From assembly GCA_946480295.1 (NCBI GenBank), contig CAMLIT010000003.1, positions 12,339 through 76,338 on the forward strand: a stretch of 64,000 nucleotides of DNA. The letters are read 5' to 3'. This stretch comes from an uncultured Gemmatimonadota bacterium. GTDB taxonomy: Bacteria; Gemmatimonadota; Gemmatimonadetes; Gemmatimonadales; Gemmatimonadaceae. The notes under the pieces are model-generated. The model worked only from the letters and a program-made list of their open reading frames with translations, searched no databases and was not told the origin of the DNA. Shown here one piece after another: positions 25,714 through 35,020 of this stretch. Positions within the stretch are counted from its first letter, which is position 1, and each line of letters opens with the position of its first letter. A program made the position numbers and the translations under genes.

Positions 25714-26310
25714 ATGGACGTCGTCTGCAGGGTGCTCGAGGCGCACGGCTTCTCCTGCCTCGAGCTGGTCGCGGTGATCTTCGGGATCGTCAGCGTGTAC
25801 CTGAGCGTGCGCCAGAACATCTGGAGCTGGCCGACGGCGCTCGTCAACGTCGCGCTGTACTTCCTGCTCTTCTACAAGGTCGGCCTGTTCTCCGACATGG
25901 GGCTGCAGGTCGTGTATTTCGCGCTGTCGCTGTACGGCTGGTACGAGTGGCTCTACGGCGGCGCCGGACGCACCGAGCTCGCGGTCACGCGTGCCACGCC
26001 GCGCATCTGGCTCTCGGTGAGCGCGGTGGCGCTCGTGGTCTGGTTCGCGCTCTGGCAGGTCACGTCGCGCATCCGGAGCGCCGCGCTGCCGTCCGTGGAC
26101 GCCGCCACGACGACGACGAGCCTCGTCGCGCAGTGGATGATGACGCGCAAGATCCTCGAGAACTGGGCGATCTGGGTCGCGGTGGACGTCGTGTACGTCG
26201 GCATGTTCATCTTCAAGCACCTCTACCTCACCGCGGGGCTCTACGCGGTGTTCCTCGTGCTCGCCGCGATGGGGCATTTCCAATGGAAGCGGACGCTGGC
26301 CGCCGACTGA
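25714..26310 (+). CDS. pnuC: PnuC-type nicotinamide riboside transporter
   Basis: 198-residue inner-membrane protein with about seven membrane segments. PnuC signatures are visible: VAVIFGIVSVYLSVRQNIWSWP, ALVNVALYFLLFYKVGLFSDMGLQVVYF, and near the end ENWAIWVAVDVVYVGMFIFKHLYLTAGLYAVFL (conserved WxxxDxxY...K..YLTA...F). PnuC proteins move nicotinamide riboside or, in relatives, thiamin by facilitated diffusion coupled to phosphorylation inside the cell. The overlapping NadR-like kinase gene makes nicotinamide riboside the probable substrate. The gene ends 28 bases inside the kinase gene. Confidence 0.92.
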   Translation: MDVVCRVLEAHGFSCLELVAVIFGIVSVYLSVRQNIWSWPTALVNVALYFLLFYKVGLFSDMGLQVVYFALSLYGWYEWLYGGAGRTELAVTRATPRIWLSVSAVALVVWFALWQVTSRIRSAALPSVDAATTTTSLVAQWMMTRKILENWAIWVAVDVVYVGMFIFKHLYLTAGLYAVFLVLAAMGHFQWKRTLAAD

Positions 26311-26825
26311 TCCGCGTCGTCCTCACCGGCTCGGAGTCGACGGGGAAGACGGTGCTCGCGCGGCAGCTCGCGACGCACTTCGGCGTGGAGTGGGTGCCGG
26401 AGTTCGTGCGCGCCTACGCGGAGGAGCGGGGAGGCGTGATCGGCTTCGCGGACCATGGCCCGATCGCGCGCGGCCAGGCGGCGCTGGAGGACGCGTACCA
26501 GGCGCGCGCCGAGCGGCTGCTCGTCCACGACACGGATCTCGTGAGCACGGCCGTCTACTGCGGGCACTACTTCGGGCAGTGCCCGGCGTGGATCGAGGAG
26601 GAGGCGCGCCGGCGACTGGCGGATATGTACTTGCTGATGGACATCGACGTGCCGTGGGTGGCGGATCCCGCGCGCGACCGCGGGCACATGCGGCCGGAGA
26701 TGCACGCGCTGTTTGAGGAGGCGCTGGAGCGCTTCGGCGCTCCCTACGTGCTCGTCGGCGGCTCGTGGAGCGAGCGGTTCGAGCGGGCGCGGCGCGCGAT
26801 CGAGGCGCTCCTCGCCGCGCGCTGA
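26283..26825 (+). CDS. NadR-like nicotinamide riboside kinase
   Basis: 180-residue P-loop ATPase/kinase. Walker A is GSESTGKT (about residues 16-23), the exact NadR kinase-domain form; further NadR features are VPEFVRAYAEERGG, the lid-region DIDVPWVADPARDRG and VGGSWSERFERA. It lacks the N-terminal HTH and NMN adenylyltransferase domains of full NadR, so it is a stand-alone kinase that phosphorylates nicotinamide riboside to NMN and traps it. The ATG lies inside the end of pnuC (28-base overlap, different frame), giving tight translational coupling of transporter and kinase. Confidence 0.9.
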   Translation: MEADAGRRLIRVVLTGSESTGKTVLARQLATHFGVEWVPEFVRAYAEERGGVIGFADHGPIARGQAALEDAYQARAERLLVHDTDLVSTAVYCGHYFGQCPAWIEEEARRRLADMYLLMDIDVPWVADPARDRGHMRPEMHALFEEALERFGAPYVLVGGSWSERFERARRAIEALLAAR

Positions 26826-26835
26826 GCGGCAGCCC

Positions 26836-28239
26836 TCACGCCACGCGCGGGCGCCCCTCGTCGAGCACCAGGCGCCGGAGCTCGCGCCGGAACAGGGTGC
26901 GCACCCGAAGGAGCAGGAAGAGGGCGACCGCGCTGAGCGACGCGACGAATCCCCACCAGAGCCCCGCCGCGCGCAGGCTGGTGTGCAGGCCGAGCGCGAT
27001 GCTCACCGGGAGGCCGATCAGCCAGTAGCCGGCGAGCATCGCGATCATCGGTGCCTTGGTGTCGCCGAGCCCGCGCAGGATCCCGGCGCCCACCGCCTGC
27101 GCGCCATCGAACACCTGGAAGACGCCGGCGATCGGGATCAGGATGCCCGCCAGCGCGATCACCCGCGCGTCGCCGCTGAACGCCGCGGCCAGCACGCGCG
27201 GCAGGGCGAGGAAGAGCAGCGCGGTCAGCGACATGAAGCCCACCCCGCAGACGTACGCGGCTCGCGCGGCGGCGCGGGCGCGCGGCGCGTCGTGCGCCCC
27301 GACGGCGCGCCCGACGCGCACGGCGGCGGCCGCCGACACGCCGAGCGGGACCATGAAGGTGAACGAGGCGAGGGTGATCGCGATCTGGTGCGCCGCCATC
27401 TCGATCGTCCCCAGCACTCCCATGAGCAGCCCGATCGCGCCGAAGGCCCCGACCTCGAGGAGCTGCTGCACGCCGATGGGAAGGCCGAGGCGCAGCATCC
27501 GCGCGAGGGCGCGCCGGTCCCACGCGTCCGCGCGCATCGGCACGAGGTGCGGCTCGAGGTCGCGCCAGGCGACCACCAGGAGGAGGATCGCCATGAACCA
27601 GCGGCTCACGAGCGTGGAGATCGCGCTCCCCGCCGCCCCGAGCGCGGGGCTCCCCAGGTGGCCGTACACGAACACCCAGTTGAGCGCCGCGTTCGTGATG
27701 TTCCCCACCACCGTGGCCCAGACCACCGGCGCGACCCGGTGCAGCGCCTGCAACGTCTGCCGGAAGACGACGAACGCCAGGTAGGGCAGGATCCCCGGAA
27801 CGGAGATGCGGATGTAGGCGGTGGTATCGGGGATGATCTCCGGGGGCTGGTGCATCGCCACGAGCAGGGCGCGCGTGGGGACGAGGAGGAGGGCGGTGAA
27901 GATGCTCAGCCCGAGGCAGAGCAGCATGGCGCGCTGCAGCGCGCGGCTGATCGCCCCCTCGTCGCGCGCCCCCACCGCCTGCGCGACGATCGGGTCGAGC
28001 GCCATCAGCGTGCCCTGGCCGAGGACGATCGCGTTGAAGAAGTAGACGTTGCCCAGCGCGACGGCGGCGAGCACGCCCGCCGACACGCGGCCGACCATGA
28101 GCGTGTCGACGAGCCCCATCGCCATCGTCCCGAGCTGGACGAGGACGACGGGGGCGGCGAGCCGCAGCATCGGTCGGAGCTCGCCCATGCCGGCGCGAGG
28201 CCGTGCGTGCGCGCCCCGTTCGTCGGTGGCGGATGGCAT
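26836..28239 (-). CDS. MATE-family efflux transporter
   Basis: 467-residue inner-membrane exporter with 12 predicted segments in two similar halves: LRLAAPVVLVQLGTMAMGLVDTLMVGRVS in the first and MLRLGLPIGVQQLLEVGAFGAIGLLMG in the second, the MATE repeat. ALGNVYFF, DPIVAQAVGARDE and ALQALHRVAPVVW also fit the NorM/DinF superfamily, which exports drugs by Na+ or H+ antiport. The ATG at 28239 is preferred over an in-frame GTG at 28293; a start at 28188 (MGELRPM) is also possible. Divergent from the S41 protease gene. Substrate unknown. Confidence 0.9.
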   Translation of the reverse strand: MPSATDERGAHARPRAGMGELRPMLRLAAPVVLVQLGTMAMGLVDTLMVGRVSAGVLAAVALGNVYFFNAIVLGQGTLMALDPIVAQAVGARDEGAISRALQRAMLLCLGLSIFTALLLVPTRALLVAMHQPPEIIPDTTAYIRISVPGILPYLAFVVFRQTLQALHRVAPVVWATVVGNITNAALNWVFVYGHLGSPALGAAGSAISTLVSRWFMAILLLVVAWRDLEPHLVPMRADAWDRRALARMLRLGLPIGVQQLLEVGAFGAIGLLMGVLGTIEMAAHQIAITLASFTFMVPLGVSAAAAVRVGRAVGAHDAPRARAAARAAYVCGVGFMSLTALLFLALPRVLAAAFSGDARVIALAGILIPIAGVFQVFDGAQAVGAGILRGLGDTKAPMIAMLAGYWLIGLPVSIALGLHTSLRAAGLWWGFVASLSAVALFLLLRVRTLFRRELRRLVLDEGRPRVA

Positions 28240-28349
28240 CGTGCCAAATCTCGCCGCCCATTCGTCCTTCCTCCACTGGGCCTTTGACTTCACCCGTGCC
28301 GTCCCGTAAGCTGGAGACGGTCGCTACTCCCCGTCCCCCGCGTCGCCGC

Positions 28350-29942
28350 ATGCCCCGCTTCCGCACCGCAGCCGTCGTCACGCTGCTCGTCCTGCCCATC
28401 GTCGCCGGCGGTTTCCTGCTCCAGGAGCCGCCGGTCCACGCGAACGCGCACCTGTTCGACCAGGTCGCGTCCATCATCTCCCACCAGTACGTGGACACGC
28501 TCACCGACGCGCAGCTCTACGAGAACGCGGCGCGTGGGCTGGTGCGGGAGCTCAACGATCCGTACAGCGTGCTCCTCTCGCCGAAGGAGATGGCGGACTT
28601 CAACCGCGGCACGGGCGGCCGGTACGGCGGCACGGGGATGCTGCTCGAGGAGCAGAAGGACGCGATCGTCGTCAGCCGCGTCTTCCCGCACACGCCGGCC
28701 GAGGAGGCCGGGGTGATGGAGGGCGACCGGGTGATCGCCGTGAACGACACGTCGACCGTCGGCTGGCCGATCGGGCGCGTGTCCGATCGGCTGCGCGGCG
28801 AGCCGGGGTCCGCGGTGACCGTGTCGTACGCCCGGCCCGGTGTCGTCGAGCCGATCAAGCTCCGCTTCACGCGCGCGATCGTCCACGTGCCGGCGGTGCT
28901 GTTCACGACGATGCTCGACGACAGCATCGGCTACATCCCGCTGCAGACGTTCAACGAGAACGCCGCCGACGAGGTGCAGGCGGCGGTGGAGTCGCTCGAG
29001 AAGCAGGGCGCGCGCGGGCTCGTGCTCGACATGCGCGACAACGGCGGCGGCATCGTCGACCAGGCGCTCGCCGTGAGCAGCCTGTTCCTCCCGGAAGGGA
29101 AGGAGATCGTGAGCGTGCGCTCGCGCGGCGCCGACGGCGGTGACGTCGAGGTCGCGCGCTCGCAGGGCAAGCACATCGCCACGAACATCCCGCTCGTCGT
29201 GCTCGTGGACGGGAACTCCGCGTCGGCGACGGAGATCGTCGCCGGCGCGCTCCAGGATCACGACCGCGCCCTGCTCGTCGGCACCACCAGCTTCGGCAAG
29301 GGGCTGGTGCAGTCGGTGTTCACGCTCGACGGCGGCTGGGCGCTGAAGATGACGACCGGAAAGTGGTACACGCCCAGCGGACGTTCCATCCACCGCGACC
29401 GCAAGCTGCTCCCCGACGGCCGCTTCGTGGAGGTGAACCCCGACTCGGCGCAGCCCGACTCGGCGAAGCGCGCGCGCCCCGCGTACAGGTCGGACGCCGG
29501 CCGCACGGTCTACGGCGGCGGCGGCATCACGCCGGACATCGTCGTACCCGACGACACGCTCGACACCCTGCAGCAGCACTTCCTGCGCGAGATCGCGCCG
29601 AAGGGACAGATCGTGCAGACGGTGCTCTCGCGCTACACGCTGGAACTCCGGCACGACGTGCGCCCCGATTTCCGCGTCAGCCCGACGTGGATCACCGAGC
29701 TCGATCGCCGGCTCCATGGCGCCGGCGTGACCTGGGACGCGAAGTACGCGCCGGTGGCCGATTCGCTCTTCGCCCGCCAGCTCGAGCAGCGCGTCGCGCG
29801 CCAGGCGTTCGGCGACGGCGCGGCCAAGAAGCGGGAGCTGCCGGACGATCACCAGCTCCTCGAGGCGGTGAAGCTCCTGAAGCACAGCGCCACGCAGGTC
29901 GACCTGTTCAAGGAAGCGCGCGCGGCGAACGGCGAACGCTGA
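28350..29942 (+). CDS. S41 C-terminal processing protease (Ctp type)
   Basis: 530-residue exported serine protease. An N-terminal hydrophobic segment (about 7-24) acts as signal or anchor. PDZ domain about 90-170 (GTGMLLEEQKDAIVVSRVFPHTPAEEAGVMEGDRVIAVND). Peptidase core: GYIPLQTFNENAADEV, GLVLDMRDNGGG, then S292 in GNSASATEI and K317 in SFGKGLVQ, 25 residues apart like the Ser/Lys dyad of Ctp proteases. The unusually long C-terminal region (about 400-530) is helical. Ctp proteases trim or degrade periplasmic proteins. The ATG at 28350 gives the signal-like start. Confidence 0.93.
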   Translation: MPRFRTAAVVTLLVLPIVAGGFLLQEPPVHANAHLFDQVASIISHQYVDTLTDAQLYENAARGLVRELNDPYSVLLSPKEMADFNRGTGGRYGGTGMLLEEQKDAIVVSRVFPHTPAEEAGVMEGDRVIAVNDTSTVGWPIGRVSDRLRGEPGSAVTVSYARPGVVEPIKLRFTRAIVHVPAVLFTTMLDDSIGYIPLQTFNENAADEVQAAVESLEKQGARGLVLDMRDNGGGIVDQALAVSSLFLPEGKEIVSVRSRGADGGDVEVARSQGKHIATNIPLVVLVDGNSASATEIVAGALQDHDRALLVGTTSFGKGLVQSVFTLDGGWALKMTTGKWYTPSGRSIHRDRKLLPDGRFVEVNPDSAQPDSAKRARPAYRSDAGRTVYGGGGITPDIVVPDDTLDTLQQHFLREIAPKGQIVQTVLSRYTLELRHDVRPDFRVSPTWITELDRRLHGAGVTWDAKYAPVADSLFARQLEQRVARQAFGDGAAKKRELPDDHQLLEAVKLLKHSATQVDLFKEARAANGER

Positions 29943-29987
29943 GCGCCGGCGCGCCCGGGCGCCGATCGACCGGGATCTCGCAGGTAC

Positions 29988-30032
29988 AGATGGCTCCATA
30001 CGCACGCCGCGCGGCGAGCGTTGGAGCCATCT
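29988..30032 (+). terminator. Long hairpin after the S41 protease
   Basis: Perfect 11-bp arms agatggctcca (29988-29998) and tggagccatct (30022-30032), with an inner acgc/gcgt step and a self-complementary GC loop. No T-tract. It probably ends the protease transcript or processes the mRNA ahead of the TonB receptor gene. Confidence 0.6.
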
Positions 30033-30101
30033 CTCGTCCCGGCGCGCGCCTTAACACTCGGCTCGCCGCGTGCGTATGCATGGCGAATCTCACACCTCGC
30101 C

Positions 30102-33100
30102 ATGCGACTCCTCCGTTTCGCGCTCGCCGCGTCCTTCGCCCTCCTCTTCGTCGCGCCGCCCGCCGCGCGCGCCCAGGTGGGCAGCAGCACCGACATCCTC
30201 ACTGGCCAGATCACCGGCCCCGATGGCAAGCCGTTGCAGGGCGTCAAGGTGGAGGCGACCTCGATCGAGACCGGCGTCTCGCGCAACCGCACCACCAACG
30301 GGGAGGGGCGGTTCACGATCCTCTTCCCCGACGGCGGAGGCTCGTACCGCATGACCGCCAAGTATCTCGGGATGGCCCAGGTCACCGGTACGCTCGCGCG
30401 CCAGGCCGACGAGGACCGCCTGATCTGGAGCGTGCGCATGAGCACGGTCCCACAGCAGCTCCAGGCGGTGGTCGTCCGAGGCAACAACCCCAGCGCGGGG
30501 AACGAACGCCCCGGGCCGGGCTCCGTCGAGCGCGTGATGAGCGGCGAGCAGCTCAACCGGCTTCCGATCGACCCGAACGACCCGGCGGCCATCGCCGCGC
30601 TCACGCCCGGCGTCGTCGCCACGAGCGCCACCGACACCTCGGCGTCGGCCTTCTCCGTCGCCGGCCAGCGCACCGACCAGAACCAGATCACGCTCGATGG
30701 CCTGAGCTTCCTCGCCGGCGGCGGCGTGCCGACGGAGGCGGTCCGTCGCATGAGCGTGGTGACGAACACCTATGACGTGGCCCGCGGGCAGTTCACGGGC
30801 GGCCAGATCAACACGACCACCCGCGGCGGCACGAACGACGTCAGCGGCTCCTTCGCCTACGCGCTTCGCGATCCGAACCTCGAGTGGTCGACGGGCGACC
30901 AGGAGGGGTCCTCCTTCGCCTCCGGCTACACGCAGCACCAGCTGAGCGGCGGCGTCGGCGGCCCGCTCATCCACGACAAGCTGTTCCTGTTCGGCGCGTT
31001 CCAGGTGCGCCGGCGCATCGACCCGCTCCTCGTCCTCACCCAGGCCGATCCGACGACGCTCGCGCGTCTCGGCACGCAGCCCGACTCCGCCGCGCGCTTC
31101 ATCCAGCTCGTGCAGCAGTTCGGGCTCCCCCTCGAGCTGCCCTCGATCCCGAGCGACCGGCTGAGCGACAACGGCGTCGGCATCGTCCGCATGGACTACC
31201 ACGTCAACGAGAATCACTCGCTGATGCTGCGCGGCAACTGGACGGGCGCGTTCAACCAGGCCTTCCGGACCTCGCCCTTCGCGCTCGCCACCCACGCGGG
31301 GAACGAGCACCGCGGCGGCGGCGGCGGGATGCTCTCCCTCTCGTCGCTCTTCGGCAACTACATCAACGAGCTGCGGGCGTCGTACTCCGTCAACGACAAC
31401 TCGACGGCCGGCTATCTCGTCGACCCCGAAGGGCGCGTGCAGGTCTCCTCGGCGCTCGGCGACAGCACGGTGTCGGTGAGCAACCTCCAGTTCGGCGGCA
31501 ACGCCGGGATGCCGACGGACGGCCTGAACAACCAGTTCGAGGGGAGCGACGAGCTCTCGTGGATGTCCGACGACGCGAGCCATCGCTTCAAGCTGGGGCT
31601 CCTCGCCAACGTGACGGGCTTCTCGTCGCTCAACGCCAACAACCTGTACGGCACCTTCACCTTCAACTCCCTCGACGACTTCGCCAACAACCGGCCGGCG
31701 ATGTTCACGCGCACGCTCGCGGAGACGAACCGCTCGGGGGCGATGAACAACGGCGCCATCTATCTCGGTGACACCTGGCGGCAGAGCCGCGCGCTGCAGG
31801 TGACGTACGGCGTGCGCGCCGAGGGGACGAACTTCACGGGGAAGCCGCGGACCAACCCGGTCGTGCTCCAGGAGTTCGGCCGGAACACCGCCGATTTCCC
31901 GAGCGAGGTGCATGCGAGCCCGCGCGTCGGCTTCACCTGGATGTTCGGCCTCGCGCCGCAGAACGGGGAGCCGAGCGGACCGCAGGGCGGGTTCGGTGGG
32001 GGCGGCTTCGGGCGCGGCGGGCGCGGGGGCTTCGGCGGCTTCGGTGGGCGCGGCGGATTCGGCGGGCCGCAGAACGTCCAGCAGCCGTACATCGTGCGCG
32101 GCGGCATCGGCGAATTCCGCGGCCGCTCGCCCTTCTCGCTCTTCCAGTCGGCGCTCAACGCGACGGGGCTCGCCTCGGGCGAGTCGCAGCTCGTCTGCGT
32201 GGGACCCGCCGTGCCGGTGCCGGACTGGCAGGCGTACCTGAGCGATCCGTCGTCGGTGCCCTCGCAGTGCGCGCAGGGAACGCAGCCGAATCCCGCCTTC
32301 GCCACGCGGAAGCCGAACGTGACGGTGTTCGAATCCGACTTCGGCGCGCCGCGCGCGTGGCGCGGCTCGCTCGGCGTCAGCCACCGCTTCCACACGCGCT
32401 ACGGCTGGAGCGTGGACTACTCGTACGCGCTCGGCACGAATCTCTACGGCGTGAAGGACCTGAACTTCGACGAGACGCCGCGGTTCGCGCTCGCGGGGGA
32501 GGGGAACCGCCCGGTGTACGTCGACCCGTCGGCGATCGTGGCGCAGACCGGCGCGGTGAGCCTCATGGGCTCGCGGCGCGACTCGAACTTCGCGCAGGTG
32601 TTCGACGTGAGCTCCGGGATGCGGTCGCACACGTCGCAGATCACGGCATCGCTGAACGGGATCTCGCGGTTCAACATCGTCTGGAATCTCGCCTACACCT
32701 TCATGCGGTCCACCGACCAGACGTCATTCTCGGGCGGGTCGGCGGCGGCGGGATTCAACCAGACGATCACCGGGGCGGACCCGAACGTCATCCCCTTCTC
32801 GACGAGCGATCTGGAGCGCCGGCATTCGATCGTTGGGCAGCTCACCTGGCTCGCGCGTTCCTGGCTCGACATCACCTCGACGATCCGCTTCACCTCCGGG
32901 CAGCCGTACTCGCCGCGCGTGGGGAGCGACATCAACGGCGACGGGGCGCGGAACGACCTCGCGTACGTGTTCGATCCGACGAAGCTCGACGCGACGAATC
33001 CGCTCGACAGCGCGCTCGCGAACGGCATGCAGCGGCTGCTGACCTCCGGGCCGCAGGACGTGCGGGACTGCCTGCGCGCGCAGCTCGGGAAGATCGCGAC

Positions 33101-33866
33101 GCGCAACAGCTGCACGACGGGATGGTCGCAGATGCTCGACTTCCAGGCGAACCTCCGCCCCTGGCTCGGTGCATCGCTCCAGCGGCGGCTCACGATCTCC
33201 GTGGCGGCGATCAACCCGCTGGCCGGGATCGATCAGCTGATGCACGGCGCCGACAACCTCCGCGGCTGGGGGCAGCCGTTCCGCGCCGATCCGACGCTGC
33301 TGTACGTGCGCGGCTTCGATCCGAATTCGAAGCAGTTCGTCTACCAGGTGAACGAGCGCTTCGGCGACAACCCGGCGTCGCGCACGGCGATCCGCATCCC
33401 CTTCCAGCTCGCGCTCACGGCCCGCCTCCAGGTGGGACCGGACCGCCAGCGGCAGATGATGGAGGGGATGCTGCGGGCGCTGAACGGAGGCGGTGGGCTC
33501 GACGTCCGCGCGATCGTGAGCCGCGTGGCCCCGAACCCGGTCCAGCGCATCATCGACCTCAAGGACACGCTCCAGCTCACGCCGCAGCAGGTGCTGAAGC
33601 TCAACCTGATCGCCGACACGCTCGCGGCGAGGAACGACAGCCTCGCCGCGTCGCTGCAGGCCGAGGTGGATAAGACCAAGGGGAGCGACCTCGCGTCGCT
33701 CTTCCCGACGCTGCGGCCGAAGCTCCAGGAGGCGCGGAACAACTATCTCGCCGCGATCAAGAGCGCGCAGGCGGTGCTCACTCCCGAGCAGTGGAAGCAG
33801 CTGCCGGAGGAGCTGCGGAACCCGAGCCTCATGCGCGGGATGGGGAGGCGCCCGCCGCAGCGGTGA
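30102..33866 (+). CDS. Giant TonB-dependent receptor with glycine-rich insert and LTxxQ-like tail
   Basis: 1254-residue outer-membrane protein. Signal peptide to about residue 24 (ARAQ); carboxypeptidase-regulatory domain about 30-115 (TGQITGPDGKPLQGVKVEA); plug about 130-260 (FSVAGQRTDQNQITLDGLSF, ARGQFTGGQINTTTRGGTND); long barrel to about 1113. Two things stand out. First, residues about 627-657 are almost pure Gly/Phe/Arg. Second, about 140 residues continue past the last barrel strand, with IIDLKDTLQLTPQQVLKLNLIADTL and later AVLTPEQWKQLPEE, the paired LTPxQ pattern of Spy/CpxP-type periplasmic helices. This OmpA/SusC-like class usually handles large peptides or glycans, but the substrate is unknown. 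The ATG is selected for its clean signal peptide. Confidence 0.88.
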   Translation: MRLLRFALAASFALLFVAPPAARAQVGSSTDILTGQITGPDGKPLQGVKVEATSIETGVSRNRTTNGEGRFTILFPDGGGSYRMTAKYLGMAQVTGTLARQADEDRLIWSVRMSTVPQQLQAVVVRGNNPSAGNERPGPGSVERVMSGEQLNRLPIDPNDPAAIAALTPGVVATSATDTSASAFSVAGQRTDQNQITLDGLSFLAGGGVPTEAVRRMSVVTNTYDVARGQFTGGQINTTTRGGTNDVSGSFAYALRDPNLEWSTGDQEGSSFASGYTQHQLSGGVGGPLIHDKLFLFGAFQVRRRIDPLLVLTQADPTTLARLGTQPDSAARFIQLVQQFGLPLELPSIPSDRLSDNGVGIVRMDYHVNENHSLMLRGNWTGAFNQAFRTSPFALATHAGNEHRGGGGGMLSLSSLFGNYINELRASYSVNDNSTAGYLVDPEGRVQVSSALGDSTVSVSNLQFGGNAGMPTDGLNNQFEGSDELSWMSDDASHRFKLGLLANVTGFSSLNANNLYGTFTFNSLDDFANNRPAMFTRTLAETNRSGAMNNGAIYLGDTWRQSRALQVTYGVRAEGTNFTGKPRTNPVVLQEFGRNTADFPSEVHASPRVGFTWMFGLAPQNGEPSGPQGGFGGGGFGRGGRGGFGGFGGRGGFGGPQNVQQPYIVRGGIGEFRGRSPFSLFQSALNATGLASGESQLVCVGPAVPVPDWQAYLSDPSSVPSQCAQGTQPNPAFATRKPNVTVFESDFGAPRAWRGSLGVSHRFHTRYGWSVDYSYALGTNLYGVKDLNFDETPRFALAGEGNRPVYVDPSAIVAQTGAVSLMGSRRDSNFAQVFDVSSGMRSHTSQITASLNGISRFNIVWNLAYTFMRSTDQTSFSGGSAAAGFNQTITGADPNVIPFSTSDLERRHSIVGQLTWLARSWLDITSTIRFTSGQPYSPRVGSDINGDGARNDLAYVFDPTKLDATNPLDSALANGMQRLLTSGPQDVRDCLRAQLGKIATRNSCTTGWSQMLDFQANLRPWLGASLQRRLTISVAAINPLAGIDQLMHGADNLRGWGQPFRADPTLLYVRGFDPNSKQFVYQVNERFGDNPASRTAIRIPFQLALTARLQVGPDRQRQMMEGMLRALNGGGGLDVRAIVSRVAPNPVQRIIDLKDTLQLTPQQVLKLNLIADTLAARNDSLAASLQAEVDKTKGSDLASLFPTLRPKLQEARNNYLAAIKSAQAVLTPEQWKQLPEELRNPSLMRGMGRRPPQR

Positions 33867-33895
33867 TGTCGCGGCGGAAGTGAATCGAGTCGTCG

Positions 33896-33928
33896 GCGGG
33901 GCGGTTAGCTTTCGGGCAACCGCCCCGC
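33896..33928 (+). terminator. Perfect 11-bp hairpin between receptor and esterase
   Basis: Arms gcggggcggtt (33896-33906) and aaccgccccgc (33918-33928) pair perfectly. It lies 30 bases after the receptor stop and 6 bases before the esterase start, so it could end the first transcript or mask translation of the next; no T-tract. Confidence 0.5.
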
Positions 33929-33934
33929 ACCCGC

Positions 33935-34636
33935 ATGGCCACTCCCAACGCACGCCACATCGCCGTCAGCCGCTCCGCGCGCTACTACACCCTCGGCGAC
34001 GAGCACGCCGCGGTGGACGAGGTCTGGTTCCTCCTGCACGGCTATGGCCAGCTCGCGGGGCAGTTCATCCGCTACTTCGCGGACCTCGACGACGGCTCGC
34101 GCCTGCTCGTGGCGCCGGAGGCGCTGAACCGCTTCTACCTCGTCTCGCCGACCGCGGCGGCGGCGTCGGAGCGACCGGTGGGCGCGACGTGGATGACGCG
34201 CGAGGATCGCGACGCCGAGATCGGCGACTACGTGGCGTATCTCGAGGCGCTGCACGAGGCCGTGCTCGACCGGCTCGACCGGCCGCCGGCGCGCGTCCTG
34301 GTGCTCGGCTTCTCGCAGGGCGCGGCGACCGCCTCGCGCTGGGTGACGCGCGGCTGCGCGCGGCTCGACGCGCTCGTGCTCTGGGGCGGGCTCCTGCCCC
34401 CGGACGTGGACCTGTCCGCCGGTCGGCACGCGCTCTCGGGGGTGCCCCTCACGATCGTCATCGGGAACGACGACCGGTTCGTCTCGCCCGCGCAGGTGGA
34501 GGAGCAGGAGCGCGCGCTGAACGCGCACGGCGTGCCGCACGTCGTGCGGCGGTACGAGGGGAAGCACGCCATCAGCCGCGGCGTGCTGCGCGATCTCGCG
34601 CGGTCGCTCAGCGCGAGCGGCGATTCCGGTCGTTGA
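33935..34636 (+). CDS. Alpha/beta hydrolase (phospholipase/carboxylesterase family)
   Basis: 233-residue cytosolic serine hydrolase. The nucleophile elbow is GFSQG (in VLVLGFSQGAATA), preceded by the oxyanion HGYGQ loop (WFLLHGYGQLAGQF); the late acid is in VIGNDDRFVSP and the catalytic His in YEGKHAISR. This GxSxG-HGxG layout is that of acyl-protein thioesterase-like carboxylesterases, and the length agrees. It has no signal peptide. The 3' end overlaps the convergent S4-domain gene by 29 bases. Confidence 0.88.
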   Translation: MATPNARHIAVSRSARYYTLGDEHAAVDEVWFLLHGYGQLAGQFIRYFADLDDGSRLLVAPEALNRFYLVSPTAAAASERPVGATWMTREDRDAEIGDYVAYLEALHEAVLDRLDRPPARVLVLGFSQGAATASRWVTRGCARLDALVLWGGLLPPDVDLSAGRHALSGVPLTIVIGNDDRFVSPAQVEEQERALNAHGVPHVVRRYEGKHAISRGVLRDLARSLSASGDSGR

Positions 34637-34994
34637 AGCGGCTGAGCTCGCGCCGATCCTTCTTCGTCGGCCGCCCCTTCTCCTCGTAGGTCGGCGCGGG
34701 GGCGATGCGGAGCTGCTCGCGCTGGCGCTCGCGCTCGGCGATGCTCTCCGGCGACTCCTCGTAGAGCGCGGCGGCCTCGCTGGCCGGCCCGCGTCGCTCG
34801 GCGAGGCCGCGCACGCGGACGGCGTGGACGAAGGGCCCGAGGTGGATGCGGAGCTCGTCGCCGACGCGGACGTCCTTGGAGGGCTTGGGGCGCTCGCCGT
34901 TGAGCTCGACCTTGCCGCCGTTGACGGCTTCGGTGGCGAGCGTGCGCGTCTTGAAGAAGCGGGCGGCCCAGAGCCACTTGTCGAGACGGGGCAT
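34608..34994 (-). CDS. S4-domain RNA-binding protein (Hsp15-like)
   Basis: 128-residue protein with an N-terminal S4 domain: MPRLDKWLWAARFFKTRTLATEAVNGGKVELNGERPKPSKDVRVGDEL is the Hsp15/HslR form (DKWLW.RFFKTR..A..A...G.V..NG...KPS). The C-terminal half is a basic coiled stretch (RQREQLRIAPAPTYEEKGRPTKKDRRELSRF) close to the HslR tail. Hsp15 binds 50S subunits carrying stalled peptidyl-tRNA and is heat-induced in E. coli. ATG at 34994 is the family start; the frame continues upstream through non-coding repeats. Overlaps the convergent esterase by 29 bases. Confidence 0.9.
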   Translation of the reverse strand: MPRLDKWLWAARFFKTRTLATEAVNGGKVELNGERPKPSKDVRVGDELRIHLGPFVHAVRVRGLAERRGPASEAAALYEESPESIAERERQREQLRIAPAPTYEEKGRPTKKDRRELSRFNDRNRRSR

Positions 34995-35020
34995 GGCGGG
35001 AACCGGGAAGAGGGAAGCGG

